Assembly: GCF_000203815.1 (NCBI RefSeq)
Contig: NW_004457735.1
Location: 2,232,001-2,296,000 of the forward strand
Direction: 5' to 3'
Origin: Cavenderia fasciculata
Taxonomy: Eukaryota > Evosea > Eumycetozoa > Acytosteliales > Cavenderiaceae
DNA length: 64,000 nucleotides
How positions within the stretch are numbered: position 1 is the stretch's first letter; every line of letters begins with the position of its first letter. A program made the translations under genes and the position numbers. Below, piece by piece: positions 35,846 through 46,574 of this stretch. Below the pieces are notes generated by a model. That model saw only the letters and a program-made list of their open reading frames with translations, searched no databases and had not been told where the DNA came from.

Positions 35846-36236
35846 ATGCTAACTCTTTTTGTTATCAATGAAAAAAAACATTTATCATTTAAATCAGATA
35901 AAACAGAAATAATAATGAAGCCATCAGACTTTACCCCTTGCAATAGGCATAAAGATTTATACTGCTCAGGTGATACAATTGGATTTAGACAATCAATCGT
36001 AACATTTGACTTTACTTTATTAAATGGTTGTAACTTGGCTTGCAGAGAAATCCTTACAGAGGCATACAAAAAAGTTATTGGAGAGGTTCAATCAGAGTTG
36101 GATTATCAGTTATCAAGAGTTCCAAATAGTAATGGTTACTTTAAAGATCCACACGAACAAGAAGGCTAATCTTAATCCACTTATATATTGGGAGAATAGT
36201 TGGTTATTTAATAAACTAATAACTATAGTTGGTTGA
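35846..36236 (+). mobile_element. Probable hAT-family transposase relic (C-terminal end)
   Basis: Two overlapping frames together look like the end of a hAT transposase. Frame one (35846-36169) has CREILTEAYKKVIGEVQSEL and DYQLSRVPNSNGYFKDP, then stops. Frame two, ending at 36236, has NLNPLIYWENSWLFNKLITI. hAT dimerisation domains begin with an ELxxYL stretch, then a DPLxWW block and a short helix, the order seen here. The downstream ER-F-S part is missing, and the frame must change once. No terminal inverted repeats or target duplication were found. This is a truncated remnant; the family call rests on short motifs only. Confidence 0.35.
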
Positions 36237-36256
36237 AATTAATTAAATTTATTTAT

Positions 36257-37285
36257 TTAATAATGATTCTTTTCTTTAAATTCTTGATATGATTCACCTT
36301 TCCATTGAGTGGTCTTTAAGAAAGTTGACCAGGTAAGTGCATCTGGTTGTATTTTAGTGATAAAGGTGGTTGGGTCATGTGATGGATCATAATATCTTTG
36401 AGTGATGGTTGATTCCCAAACCTGGAAAATTCTATTGCCAATGAGTTCAGTGACTGGGTTACCGTTGAATCCATTCCATTCAAGGTATTCCTTTCTGGAG
36501 AGTTGTACTGGACGAGACTTGATACCAGTGATGTTTTCAAAGGTTTCAACGACTTGACGGTAGGTCAACCATTCACTGACGAGTGGGATGGGATTACGAT
36601 TGTAAAGCTTGGGATTCTCGAGGAATGCTAGTACGGTTGGACCAGTGGCAGTGTACGTGTCAATGTATGGTTGAACAGAATCGATAGAGTATGGGAATGG
36701 GAATACAAACTCGGTGACACCTGTGGTGGCATTGACCTCTTGTTTAGGTGGGATAAACTCGACAGTGTTGCTGTGAAAGTAGGCCAACAAGAATACACTG
36801 ACATAGGGGAAGGCAAGTTTCTCAATGTAGGCTTGTACCTTTGGTCTACAGGTAAGGATATCAAAACCAGGTTCGATAGCCTCTGGATGTGGAAGAGTAT
36901 CGACTGACGAAAAGATGACATGTTGTACTTTGGCTTTGAGAGCTTCGTCGGCTTGCAATGTGACAAAGGCAATCTCTTTGGCTGGAAGGTCTGGATCGGC
37001 ATAGTCAATGTTTGGTGTCATCAAAAAGGCTGCATCTGCTCCATCAAACAGTCCCGAGACATCCTTGGTGACGTCCCTTTGTACAAATTCAATGTTGACA
37101 TTGTTTTTGGCAGCCTTTTCCTTCCATTCATTGGCCAAAGCAATGGTAGATGAATCTCTAGAACTAACACCTCTGATGTTCCACTTTCCATCTTGAATCA
37201 ATGAATTAATGATTGAAATACCTTGTTTACTATAACTATTAATAACTACAAATAGTTTTTTGTTATTATTATTATTGGTTGACAT
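36257..37285 (-). CDS. NmrA-like NAD(P)-binding protein
   Basis: Single exon on the minus strand, 342 residues. After a short Asn run, KKLFVVINSYSKQGISIINS forms the first strand and a variant dinucleotide-binding loop. DVTKDVSGLFDGADAAFLMT and VQHVIFSSVDTLPHPEAIEP follow, as in NmrA-like atypical short-chain dehydrogenases. The usual GATGxxG is replaced by NSYSKQG, so cofactor binding may be altered. RPKVQAYIEKLAFPYVSVFL matches the family's central helix, though the catalytic YxxxK is not conserved. Members act as redox sensors or reductases. The substrate is unknown. It lies just after the transposase relic, tail to tail with it (20 bp). Confidence 0.85.
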   Translation of the reverse strand: MSTNNNNNKKLFVVINSYSKQGISIINSLIQDGKWNIRGVSSRDSSTIALANEWKEKAAKNNVNIEFVQRDVTKDVSGLFDGADAAFLMTPNIDYADPDLPAKEIAFVTLQADEALKAKVQHVIFSSVDTLPHPEAIEPGFDILTCRPKVQAYIEKLAFPYVSVFLLAYFHSNTVEFIPPKQEVNATTGVTEFVFPFPYSIDSVQPYIDTYTATGPTVLAFLENPKLYNRNPIPLVSEWLTYRQVVETFENITGIKSRPVQLSRKEYLEWNGFNGNPVTELIGNRIFQVWESTITQRYYDPSHDPTTFITKIQPDALTWSTFLKTTQWKGESYQEFKEKNHY

Positions 37286-37715
37286 GATTTAAATTTTAGA
37301 TTTGTAAGGTGTAATATAAATATAATTTGTTTGTTTGTTTGTATGAATGAATTATTTGATTTGTGTTTGAAAATGAACTCAAGTGGTTACTATAAATACT
37401 TTTCGGGTATTGACCAGAGAGAGAAGGTAAGGTCCCTTCTCCAACACACACCATGTTCGAAGGTTACAGTGTCATTCCATATTCATTTTGTATACATCGC
37501 CTATATAGAGAGATATTATTTCAACGTTGATGCGACCTTGATTCTCAAGAGAACCATTATATCCTTTAATGGGGTTGTATCTTTACTATTATTATCTTTG
37601 ATCATCCAACTAATCTTTACTAAAATATTAATGACTTGTCAATAAAAGAGAAGCATTTCTCAGCGGCCATGCTCATGGTCGAAAAGGAAGAGAGCGGGAT
37701 GGGATGACAAAATTT
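37286..37715. other. Intergenic region, 0.4 kb
   Basis: Contains an open frame (37331-37645 +, 104 codons) starting in a TTTG repeat, whose product is a mixture of basic and hydrophobic residues with no recognisable feature. It is probably not a gene. The rest is spacer leading into the duplicated segment at 37716. Confidence 0.4.
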
Positions 37716-38217
37716 TGAAAGAAAATGAAATAATTTAATGTAACAATAACTCAGTAATAATCAATTAAATTGTTTTCTTCGAATCTTCATCGAGTTCTCC
37801 ATTGACCGCAAAATGCTTCTCAGCATTCTCAGTAGAATAGTGTAACGAGACTACCACTACTCACCGTATACGAAACGACAACAAAAAGAAGAATGGAACG
37901 AAGAAGAAAGCAAACAACAACAACAACGTTATCAACATACTTGAAAAAGAACAAGATGAGATTAGTAGTAGTAGTAGTAGTTTTGGAGTAGGTCACCGTC
38001 AACAACAACAAGCACACCAAGTAGATGACAACGACGATGATAGAAACAATGCAGACGTAGATTATTTTGGTAATGCTACTCAGGTCTCTTCAGCTGATGA
38101 TAATAATCAATCTGATGAGGATGAGGAGGAGGAAGATGAAGATGAAGATTATTACTATGAATCTAAATTAAAGAATCAACAAAGAAGAAATAGTAATAGA
38201 AAATTAGAGAGGAGTAT
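37716..38217 (+). pseudogene. Truncated duplicate of the 5' part of the dna2 gene
   Basis: This ~500-base segment closely repeats 41387-41889, the leader and first ~110 codons of dna2, in the same orientation about 3.7 kb upstream. Matching blocks include TTCTTCGAATCTTCATCGAG and the stretch encoding VINILEKEQDEISSS and NNADVDYFGNATQVSS. Differences are scattered substitutions and small repeat-length changes. The dna2 start codon is ACG here, and homology ends abruptly after GAGGAGTAT. The frame then runs a few codons to a stop at 38260-38262. It therefore cannot make a nuclease or helicase. The few amino-acid changes suggest a recent copy. A small low-complexity product is possible but unsupported. 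Confidence 0.85.
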
Positions 38218-38278
38218 CAATGATGAAGGGTACAGTAGTGGGAAACATTTCCCAGTAAAGTGAATGAAATTTATTTGT

Positions 38279-39873
38279 CTATTTGATTCTGGTAAAGGTC
38301 ATTGGTTGAGTGGAGTTGATGCTGTATGCAAAATCCAGAGATGCTCCCTTTGGAATGAAGGCAGTCCAACTACCAGCTGGTGAGAGACGCCAGTTGATGG
38401 TGCCATTCACAGTCGTTGGTGTTAGGCCAAACATGCCAATGGGGATGGTGTTGGGATTCGATACAAACACTGGATCCAGAATATCAACAGGTCCACTGTT
38501 ATTGAACCTACCAACTACGTTGATGTAAGTTAACCAATTAGAAGTGATATTTTGAGAGATGATGGGGAATTGGAACGGATTGGGGGTAGGGGAAGGAGTC
38601 ACTGTGACATTTGGAGTGGCCGATGGTGTTGGTGTTGGTGTCTCGGTGACTGTCGGTGTGGAAGTGTAGTTTTGAGGGTTGGGTGGACATTGATCAATGA
38701 CAGGAACCCAGGCATCACAAAATGTCTCCAAGTCATATCCCATGTATCGACGATGTTCCCAGAGGGTTTCATTGATGTGTTCGACGTTGTATACCAATGA
38801 ACAGATATTGACACTGCGACTGCAATTTGGATCTTCAGTAGTGGGGCACGTAACATTTTGCCATGGAGATTCAGGGTTGTCCATCCAAACCTCCTCATTG
38901 ACGTGGACATACTCGAGGCCGAAATGGGGGTAAGAGTATGGATAGTGAGGAATTGTGTCGTTGTAGTTGACAAATCTCAAACTGTTGATTCCAGCATTCT
39001 CATATTTACTTTGGAATGCACAATTACCAACCCGAGGTGACCCAAATGTCATCACATTGATATCCCAAAAGTTTTGGGTTCCAATTTCATATGCAAAGTC
39101 ATATGCAGCCAATGCTAAAGTATATTACATTTACAATAAGAATAAATAAATATGAATAAATTATTATCATAAATATTTGAATACTGTCTACATACTTGCA
39201 ATGGCTCCTCCAAGACTGTGTCCAAGGATTACAAGATTACATGATGATCTTTCTACGCATCCAGAGTCTCTGAGACTAGCAACGACATGTTGTTTGACAT
39301 CGAGCCAAGCATCTTTGAATCCAAGTCCAACCTTTTCGGGATCATTTGAAGATGGATAATGTTCAGGAATCAGGGATGCCAAATCAGTCAACCAGTTTAC
39401 CTTATCATCTGACCCTCTAAATACAAGATAAACTTAAAATAACTATTAGAAACATTGCCCCTTTTTCAGGCATCACAGTGATCATTGTGTTGATACATAC
39501 ATGTTCCAGTGTCTGTTTGATTAGCCACGAAATATTGCAATCCTCCTTTGAAAGAGAAACCAGTTGGATCTGCAGGACTGACCACTTCTTTAACTTCTAG
39601 AGTTTCAAAGAATGGGTTTCCACCACATATTGAATCAGGACAAGTCCAGGGATACAGAGATGACCAGCAACAGTAGGAAGAATAGCACATGATGATGCTG
39701 TTATTGACTAATTCCCAATCAATATTGGCAGTATTGGTCTGAGTTGATGGGGGACAAGTTGGAATATGATCGGCATCGGCTGGAGGACATAGTGGCAAAC
39801 TCTCCGAGGTTGAAAGTCCAAGTAGTTGGACAAGGATACAACAACAAATAACTAGTAATAATCTATACAACAT
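38279..39873 (-). CDS. Secreted class 3 lipase with Thr/Pro linker and carbohydrate-binding tail
   Basis: Three exons on the minus strand, 39501-39873, 39196-39432 and 38279-39114, give 481 residues. A signal peptide is clear (MLYRLLLVICCCILVQLLGL). A Cys-rich N-terminal part follows, then the lipase_3 strand FYLVFRGSDDKVNWLTDL. The nucleophile elbow GHSLGGAIATLAAYDFA spans the second intron, and FGSPRVGNCAFQSKY carries the conserved loop. VNYNDTIPHYPYSYPHFG likely supplies the Asp of the triad. After a Thr/Pro/Val linker (~residues 352-383) the last ~100 residues (NITSNWLTYINVVGRFNNSG to the end) resemble the CBM49-type carbohydrate-binding domain of dictyostelids. The enzyme should hydrolyse acylglycerols outside the cell or in endosomes while bound to a polysaccharide; the substrate is inferred. 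Confidence 0.9.
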
Positions 39874-40146
39874 TATATAATATTATGAGTGATATGGTTG
39901 TTGAACAATCATCTGAGGACCCATGAGTCTATTTATTGGCGGGATATCATCGGCAATATCTTTGTGTATACACATGGATATTATTATTTCCACAAAAATA
40001 TTGCCTACGTATACACAAATGGGGCGCCCCACAAATCAATATCTCGGCTTGTCCCACCAAAAGATTTATTATGAACTTTCACACAACACTCCATCAATCA
40101 CTTGACTTGCTGAAGTCGATCAATCAATCACTAATAATTAATCAGA

Positions 40147-41246
40147 ATGTCAACGATTATCTCTATAGTATTGTTGGTGGTGGTTGCGACTAGTGTAGTG
40201 GTGGCCACACAACAATCACCATCGATGATGAATAGTTTTCTCATGGGAGGTTACTTCTCATCGTTTGATATGTACACAGGACAATCATTTGGCAACTATT
40301 TCATCAATGTTCCCAAAGGTCTTAGTGTAAACACTCTGTTCCAATGCAATGGAGACGAATACATAGTCTTGATATCAGGCACCGATCTAATTCAACACAA
40401 CCACTATAATATATCTTTATTTAATAATGCCGTAAGTTGTGAATGTGCATGGACTGTGATGATGACTCACTATCTTATTCTCTATCTATCTACTATATAG
40501 ACCAATACTGTAACTACGATAGCTCAGTTCAATTATGCCTTTAATAATCTTCTTACATTTCAATACAACTCTATCGACTTGTCAAGCGGCCTTGCATTCA
40601 GCACCTACTGCGGAGCTTCATCAAACCTTGTCATATTTGATTTTAATAACGAGACTGTGTATGTTTACATCCAACAACAACAATGGTAATTAAAACAAAC
40701 AGTAGTACGCGTACTAACACACTATCAATATATTGTAGTGAAGGAATACCATTCAAGAGTTCGGCATGCTCATTGTACACGATTGGAGCATATGATAATA
40801 TGACACAAACTTATTATTTGATTGGTGATTTGGAAGGAAGCGTATTGTCATCACTCACATTTGGTGTGTACTCTATGATCACCAAAGACATTACATACGT
40901 AGAGATACCCTACCATATGGACAGTAATGCCAATCTCCAACAGGTATTTGTCTATGACTCTGTCGTCTACGCATGCGTCTTCCAAAGTTCATTTACCGAG
41001 GTTATTGCCATTGATTTCGCCACGAGATCAACTAAAAGCATCTTCCGTGTCTCAAGCATTATGCCAGAGGGCCAGTTTGCCTTTGACACTCGAGGATACA
41101 TCACAGGATTTATAGACGAGGATACTAAATTGTACAATGCCTACATCATCAATCTAAAGACACTGGATGTGATCCACAACGAGATTCCATATCCAAGTGA
41201 CTCATTTGTTGGTAACTATAACTCTAATTTGTTCTGTTCAGTTTAA
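40147..41246 (+). CDS. Secreted protein of unknown function
   Basis: Three exons, 40147-40431, 40501-40658 and 40739-41246, give 316 residues with frame kept. The N terminus MSTIISIVLLVVVATSVVVA is a signal peptide. The rest alternates hydrophobic and polar residues with Gly/Asn turns, as in a beta-rich fold, possibly propeller-like: FQCNGDEYIVLISGTDL, TYCGASSNLVIFDFNNETV and YLIGDLEGSVLSSLTFGVYS. There is no membrane segment or GPI tail. I do not recognise the family. It lies head to head with the lipase (273 bp between starts), so the two may share regulation. Both lie between the two copies of the dna2 5' segment. Confidence 0.8.
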
Positions 41247-41554
41247 ATAAAATAGTTTGTTGAACGTTGTTCCACCAACAAACATTCCTATTTGTATATT
41301 TCAAAACTTGATGCAAAATAGATCTTTAACTCTAACTCGTTCCAGCCATCGCCCGGGAGGCAGCCAAAAGGAAAAGATAGGTCCGTGAAAGAAAATGAAA
41401 TTAATTTACAATTGTTTTCTTCGAATCTTCATCGAGTTCTCCATTGACTGCAAAATGCTTCTCAGCATTCTCAATCGAGAACATTAATATATTGTATAGC
41501 GTAACAAGACAACTACTACCTAACCCGTATACGAAACGACAAGAGAAGAATGGA
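41247..41554. other. Spacer and dna2 leader, start of the second duplicate block
   Basis: From about 41387 this matches the duplicate at 37716. A minus-strand frame ending at 41401 reads SIENAEKHFAVNGELDEDSK, which is preserved in the other copy. The dna2 frame is open upstream of its first ATG but begins only at a TTG, so the leader is taken as untranslated. Confidence 0.5.
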
Positions 41555-42902
41555 ATGAAGAAGAAAGGAAACAACAACAACAACAACAACGTTATCAACA
41601 TACTTGAAAAAGAACAAGATGAGATTAGTAGTAGTTTTGGAGTAGGTCGCCGTCAACAACAACAAGCACACCAAGTAGATGACAACGACGATGATAGGAA
41701 CAACGCAGACGTAGATTATTTTGGTAATGCTACTCAGGTCTCTTCAGCTGATGATAATAATCAATCTGATGAGGACGAGGATGAGGAAGATGAAGATAAA
41801 GAACAAGATGAAGATGAAGACTATTACTATAAATCAAAATTAAAGAATAGACAAAGAAGAAATAGTAATAGAAAATTAAAGAGGAGTATACTGCAACTTG
41901 AAGAAGAAGATGAACATGAACAACCTCAAATAATATCATCATCTGATGAGGATCCTCTTTCAACTCAGGCTGCACTAGAGTCTGCATTGGTCATGTCAAA
42001 AGATACAGCTGCTGGTGTTTTGAGTGAATGGTTTAAGCCAGTACCCGTTCTTTCTGCAACTCAATTGGAACAACAATTAAAACAAAAGAAACAACAACAA
42101 CAACAACAAAAGAATGCTACTACGATGTCCCCTTCACAAACAAAACGAATCAAAGTATTAAACATTGACAAGGTTAATGATATCGAAAATTTAAATGATA
42201 ACATTCTTTCAAGTATTTTGGAAAGAAAGAAAAATAATAATAATCTTGTAAAGGGTACTATATTATCATCTTTAACTAAAAGTGGTGTAATCAATAATCA
42301 AAGTAATAATGGTTCTAAACAATCATCATCATCATCATCGACATCTACATCATCGACAAAACAACCTATTAAATCACCTGCACCAACACCACCACCACTA
42401 AACAACAAATCCAATAGTAATAATAGTAGTAGTCCAAAACCAACACCAACAGCACAAAACAAACCCAATGGTAGTCCTAAACCTATGACTCCAAACAAAA
42501 CTAATAGTAAAACCAACAGCAGCAGTATTAATGGTAGTCCTAAACAGACACCAACTAAACTAATATTTACATCACCAAGTACTCCTACTCCATCAACCAT
42601 TTCTACAACAAATAATAATAATAATCAAAATAATCATACACAATTTAATAATGATGGTACACCAATTTTTACGTTACCACCACCATGTTCACCATTTAAA
42701 CTTGTTACACAACAAGATACACCATTATCAACATGTAAATCCAATAATAGTGAAGATTCATTTGAATTTGATCTTTCACCCTATTCTATCCCATCTACTC
42801 CTTTATATGCATCACCATTTAAACCAATTGGAATTTTCGATCCACAAACTGCAGCCGAACAACCTTCACAAGACTCTTTTTCATTTAGTTTTGATAGTCA
42901 AC

Positions 42903-42976
<74 letters not shown>

Positions 42977-45900
42977 TATAATAGTAATAATTTATTCAAT
43001 TTATTTTCTCAACAACAAAATCAAACCGCTCCATTGTCGGGTCCAACTCATCATAATAGATATGAAAGATTAATAGCATTACATATAAATTATGAAATAG
43101 TAGATCATCGACCATTTAACATTCACAAAAAGACAATTAGAGGATTAGATGAAAAGCGTCAAATCGAGAGAACCGTCATTTTATTTGGAGAATGGATTTA
43201 TACACCCATTCAAGCAGGTGATATTTTCAATGTTATAGGAGAGTTTGTAAACAATCAAATAGAAATTACGAATCAAAAAAACCTTTTGGTTTTGCATCCA
43301 GATATTTTAATCACTGGTACCGAATTGGGTGGTAGTTTTTCATGTTCACGTCGGTCACTGTTAAAGAATCAATTCTCTGGTGAATATTCATTGGTACCAT
43401 TGTATGGAAACATTGTACATGAAATCTATCAAAAATGTCTTGCCAGCAATCGATTCACAATCGATGCAATCAATATCTACAAGAATGAGGTTCTACTCGA
43501 TCCCAACTATTCACTCAAACTTTCATCGTTGGGTGTGACACATCAAGAAGCACATCAACATGTTGGTCAGTGGGTTGATGTGATTGCCAGTTGGGGCAGT
43601 TTGTTCATGTCATCTCAAAACAGTAAGCGGAATATCATGGAGATTGATGGTAAAAATTATCACGTTCAAATAACCAGGGTATTGGATATAGAAGAAAATA
43701 TTTGGTCTCCCATGTATGGTCTCAAGGGTAAAATAGATTCGAGTGTCGAAGTTAAATTGACTCCTCCCTATGATCCAAACAATGCCAAAAAAGGAAAATT
43801 TCAACCTCCAACAGAAAAACCAATCTATTTAAACGTTCCACTAGAAATTAAAACTGGTAAACCTTATCAAGTTCCATTTATTTCTCATGTTTCTCAAGTT
43901 TTAATTTATATTTTAATGATGAATGATAGATATAGTAAGAAAAAATTAAAATCAAAAAAAATATAATTTAATAATTCTAACTTTTTCTTTTTTTAGATCA
44001 AAATACAACTTTAGGATTATTATATTATTTAAAAAACAAAAATGAAAAGGTTGGAAAAAATTATGGTATTATGCATCCAATCTTACCAAATGTTAATGTT
44101 CTTCGTTCATTAAATGTTGCAAGAAATATTTATGTAAATTATTTAAATCAAAATGCAAGACCAGTTCTCGTCCCCAATCCAGTTTTACCAAATATGCTCA
44201 AAAATCCACACTCTTGTTCAAAATGTTTCTTTTCCGATTGTTGCCTAATCTATCACAAATCAATTGAAAATGGAACCCCAGAATCAAGTGGTGTTCCTGA
44301 TTTATTTAAATTTAAAACTTCTCATTTAAAACAAACTCATATAGATTTTTTAAAGAAATGGAACAAGTAAGAAAGAAAGAAAAGTTAAAATATTTTATTT
44401 TATTAATTTTTAATTAATTAAATCCTTTTCTTTCTCTTTCAGATTAATTACATTAGAATCAGAATCAAATAAGAATCCACTTATTCATCAAACTTGGAAT
44501 TATCCACCAATTGTAAAAGAAGAAAAAGGATTGTAAGTAATCAAATGGAATCATAATATTATTTTATTTTTAATTGTTCTCTTTAGTTGTATAGGATCAT
44601 GTGAACTTTTAGATGAAAAAGTTGTTAGTGGAGGAGTGATTTATAATTTTTTTATTAAATCAAATGCTACCAATATATCATTTTTCCAAGGTGATTATGT
44701 TACAATGAGTATAGAAAACTTATATTATGGAATGGGTTTTGGACAAGTTCAAGAAATGAAAGGAAATGAAATATCAATTGTTTGTCGTGAAAAGATATCA
44801 GAACCACCAACTATAATAGAACAATCACATGACCAAAAATCAAACAGTAGAGTAAAATCATTGATTGAAGTTGAATATGAAGATGATTATTCTCAAAGTA
44901 CCCAAAGAAAATATTTTTCAAAAAGAGACATTTTAAATAGAAAGCAAGGTACAAATAATCAATACACTTGGAGAATTGACAAGGATGAAAGTTCATCTAG
45001 TACATCGATTATTAAAAATAATCTGTTTCAACTCTTTATGCCACCAACTATCAACGACGAAAGAGAAAGACATATGGCAAGATTAAGAGAATTATTGGTT
45101 GATCTTGTTGAACCTCAATTTGATCCAAATCATTTAAATAATATTGATCAAAATTTATTCAAGTAAGAGAGATAGTAATTCTTCTTTTGGAATTTAATGT
45201 TAAATTAATTATTTTTATTTATTTTTAGTAATTTAAATAATGATCAAAGATTAGCAATTAAAAAAGTATTATCAGCAAAAGATTATGCTTTGATATTGGG
45301 AATGCCAGGTACAGGAAAATCAACAACGTTATCACAATTGGTAAAGATTTTGTCTTCACAAAAAAAGACAATGTTGATTACATCGTATTCACACGTTTCT
45401 TTAGACAACCTTTTAATTAAGTTTGTCGAAGCTGGCGTGGAAAACTTTCTTCGCCTTTCATCAAATATCAACCAAGTTAACCCTGCCATTCAAAAATATA
45501 CAATTGATGGATACCAAAAACAATTGGTGACAACCGACATTATTGGCGAAATGAAATCATTCCTCGAGAATCAAACCATTGTGGCTACTACATGTCTTGG
45601 TATCAATCATCCTTATTTTAATCCAACCCGTGTATTTGATTATTGTCTCATTGATGAAGCATCTCAAATTACTCAACCAATTTGTTGGGGTTTATTTAGA
45701 TATTGTAAAAAGTTTATTTTATTTGGTGATCATTATCAAGTAAATATTAAAAAAAAAAAGAAATAATAATTATTAAGTTCTTTTTTATTAACTTTCTATT
45801 TTTTAGTTGCCACCATTAGTAAATAATGGACAATCAAAAAAATTAGGAATGGATGAAAGTTTATTTAAACATTTAAATTCAGCTCATCCAAATTCTGTTA

Positions 45901-46550
45901 GTTTTCTTTATTATCAGTATAGAATGAATAATGAAATTATGTCAATATCGAATCATTTAATTTATAATAATCGATTAAAATGTGGTGACGAGAGAGTTGC
46001 CAAGGGTATTATGAACCAATTGGATGCTGACAAGATAAGACAATCCAAACAAGAGGATTGGGTCATTCAATGTTGTTTACCCGAGAATAAGGTTTTATTT
46101 GTAGATATTGATCAATTGCCAAATTCAAAAGAGGAATCTATTGGTGATTTGTATTACAACCAAACAGAAGCAAAGATGATTGGGCAATGTGTACGTTTAC
46201 TCATAGATGCTGGAGCGAGTCAATCGTCGATTGGAATCATATCACCAAACAGAATTCAACTTAAATATCTCAAACAAGAAATGGACGCCAATACATTGGT
46301 CGATATTTTTACAATTGATAGATACCAAGGAAAGGACAAGGACTGTATCATCATCAGTATGGTCAGAAATAACGATAAATCATTAATTGGTGATCTTTTA
46401 AAGGATTGGAAAAGATTAAATGTATCAGTGACAAGAGCTAAAAAGAAATTATTAATATTTGGTAGTCGTTCCACTTTAACTACTGATCCTCTCTACCAAG
46501 ATTTAATTGATCATTTTAAAAAACATAATTGGATTCTAACAATAAACTAA
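41555..46550 (+). CDS. dna2: DNA2 nuclease-helicase
   Basis: Six exons: 41555-43934, 43997-44366, 44443-44532, 44587-45162, 45229-45739 and 45807-46550, about 1556 residues. I start at MKKKGNNNNNNN, the first in-frame ATG. The first ~490 residues are low complexity (Asn, Gln, Ser, acidic). The Dna2 nuclease domain follows: GLKGKIDSS and VPLEIKTGKP supply the PD-(D/E)XK residues, with HVSQVLIYILMMND. The Fe-S cysteines are in HSCSKCFFSDCCLIYHK. The superfamily 1 helicase has Walker A GMPGTGKSTT (~residue 1162), Walker B LIDEASQITQP, and motifs YQGKDKDCIIISMVRNND and RLNVSVTRAKKKLLIFGS. DNA2 trims long flaps in Okazaki fragment processing and resects double-strand breaks. All catalytic motifs appear intact. 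Confidence 0.95.
42903..42978 (+). repeat. (AAT)n tract encoding poly-Asn inside dna2
   Basis: About 24 consecutive AAT codons in the disordered N-terminal third of DNA2. Triplet repeats coding Asn are typical of dictyostelid proteins and prone to length variation. Confidence 0.95.
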
Positions 46551-46574
46551 AGAAACTAAAGTGAGTCTTTTTTT

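Noticed and set aside
37331-37645. 104-codon open frame beside the NmrA-like gene
   Set aside because: Begins in a TTTG repeat; no recognisable motif, no splice partner.
39904-39932. CTGAGGACCCATGAGTC, faintly like a hammerhead ribozyme core
   Set aside because: The conserved CUGAUGA and GAAA core elements and the three stems are absent.
41444-41554. Upstream in-frame extension of dna2
   Set aside because: It begins with TTG, not ATG; the first ATG is at 41555.
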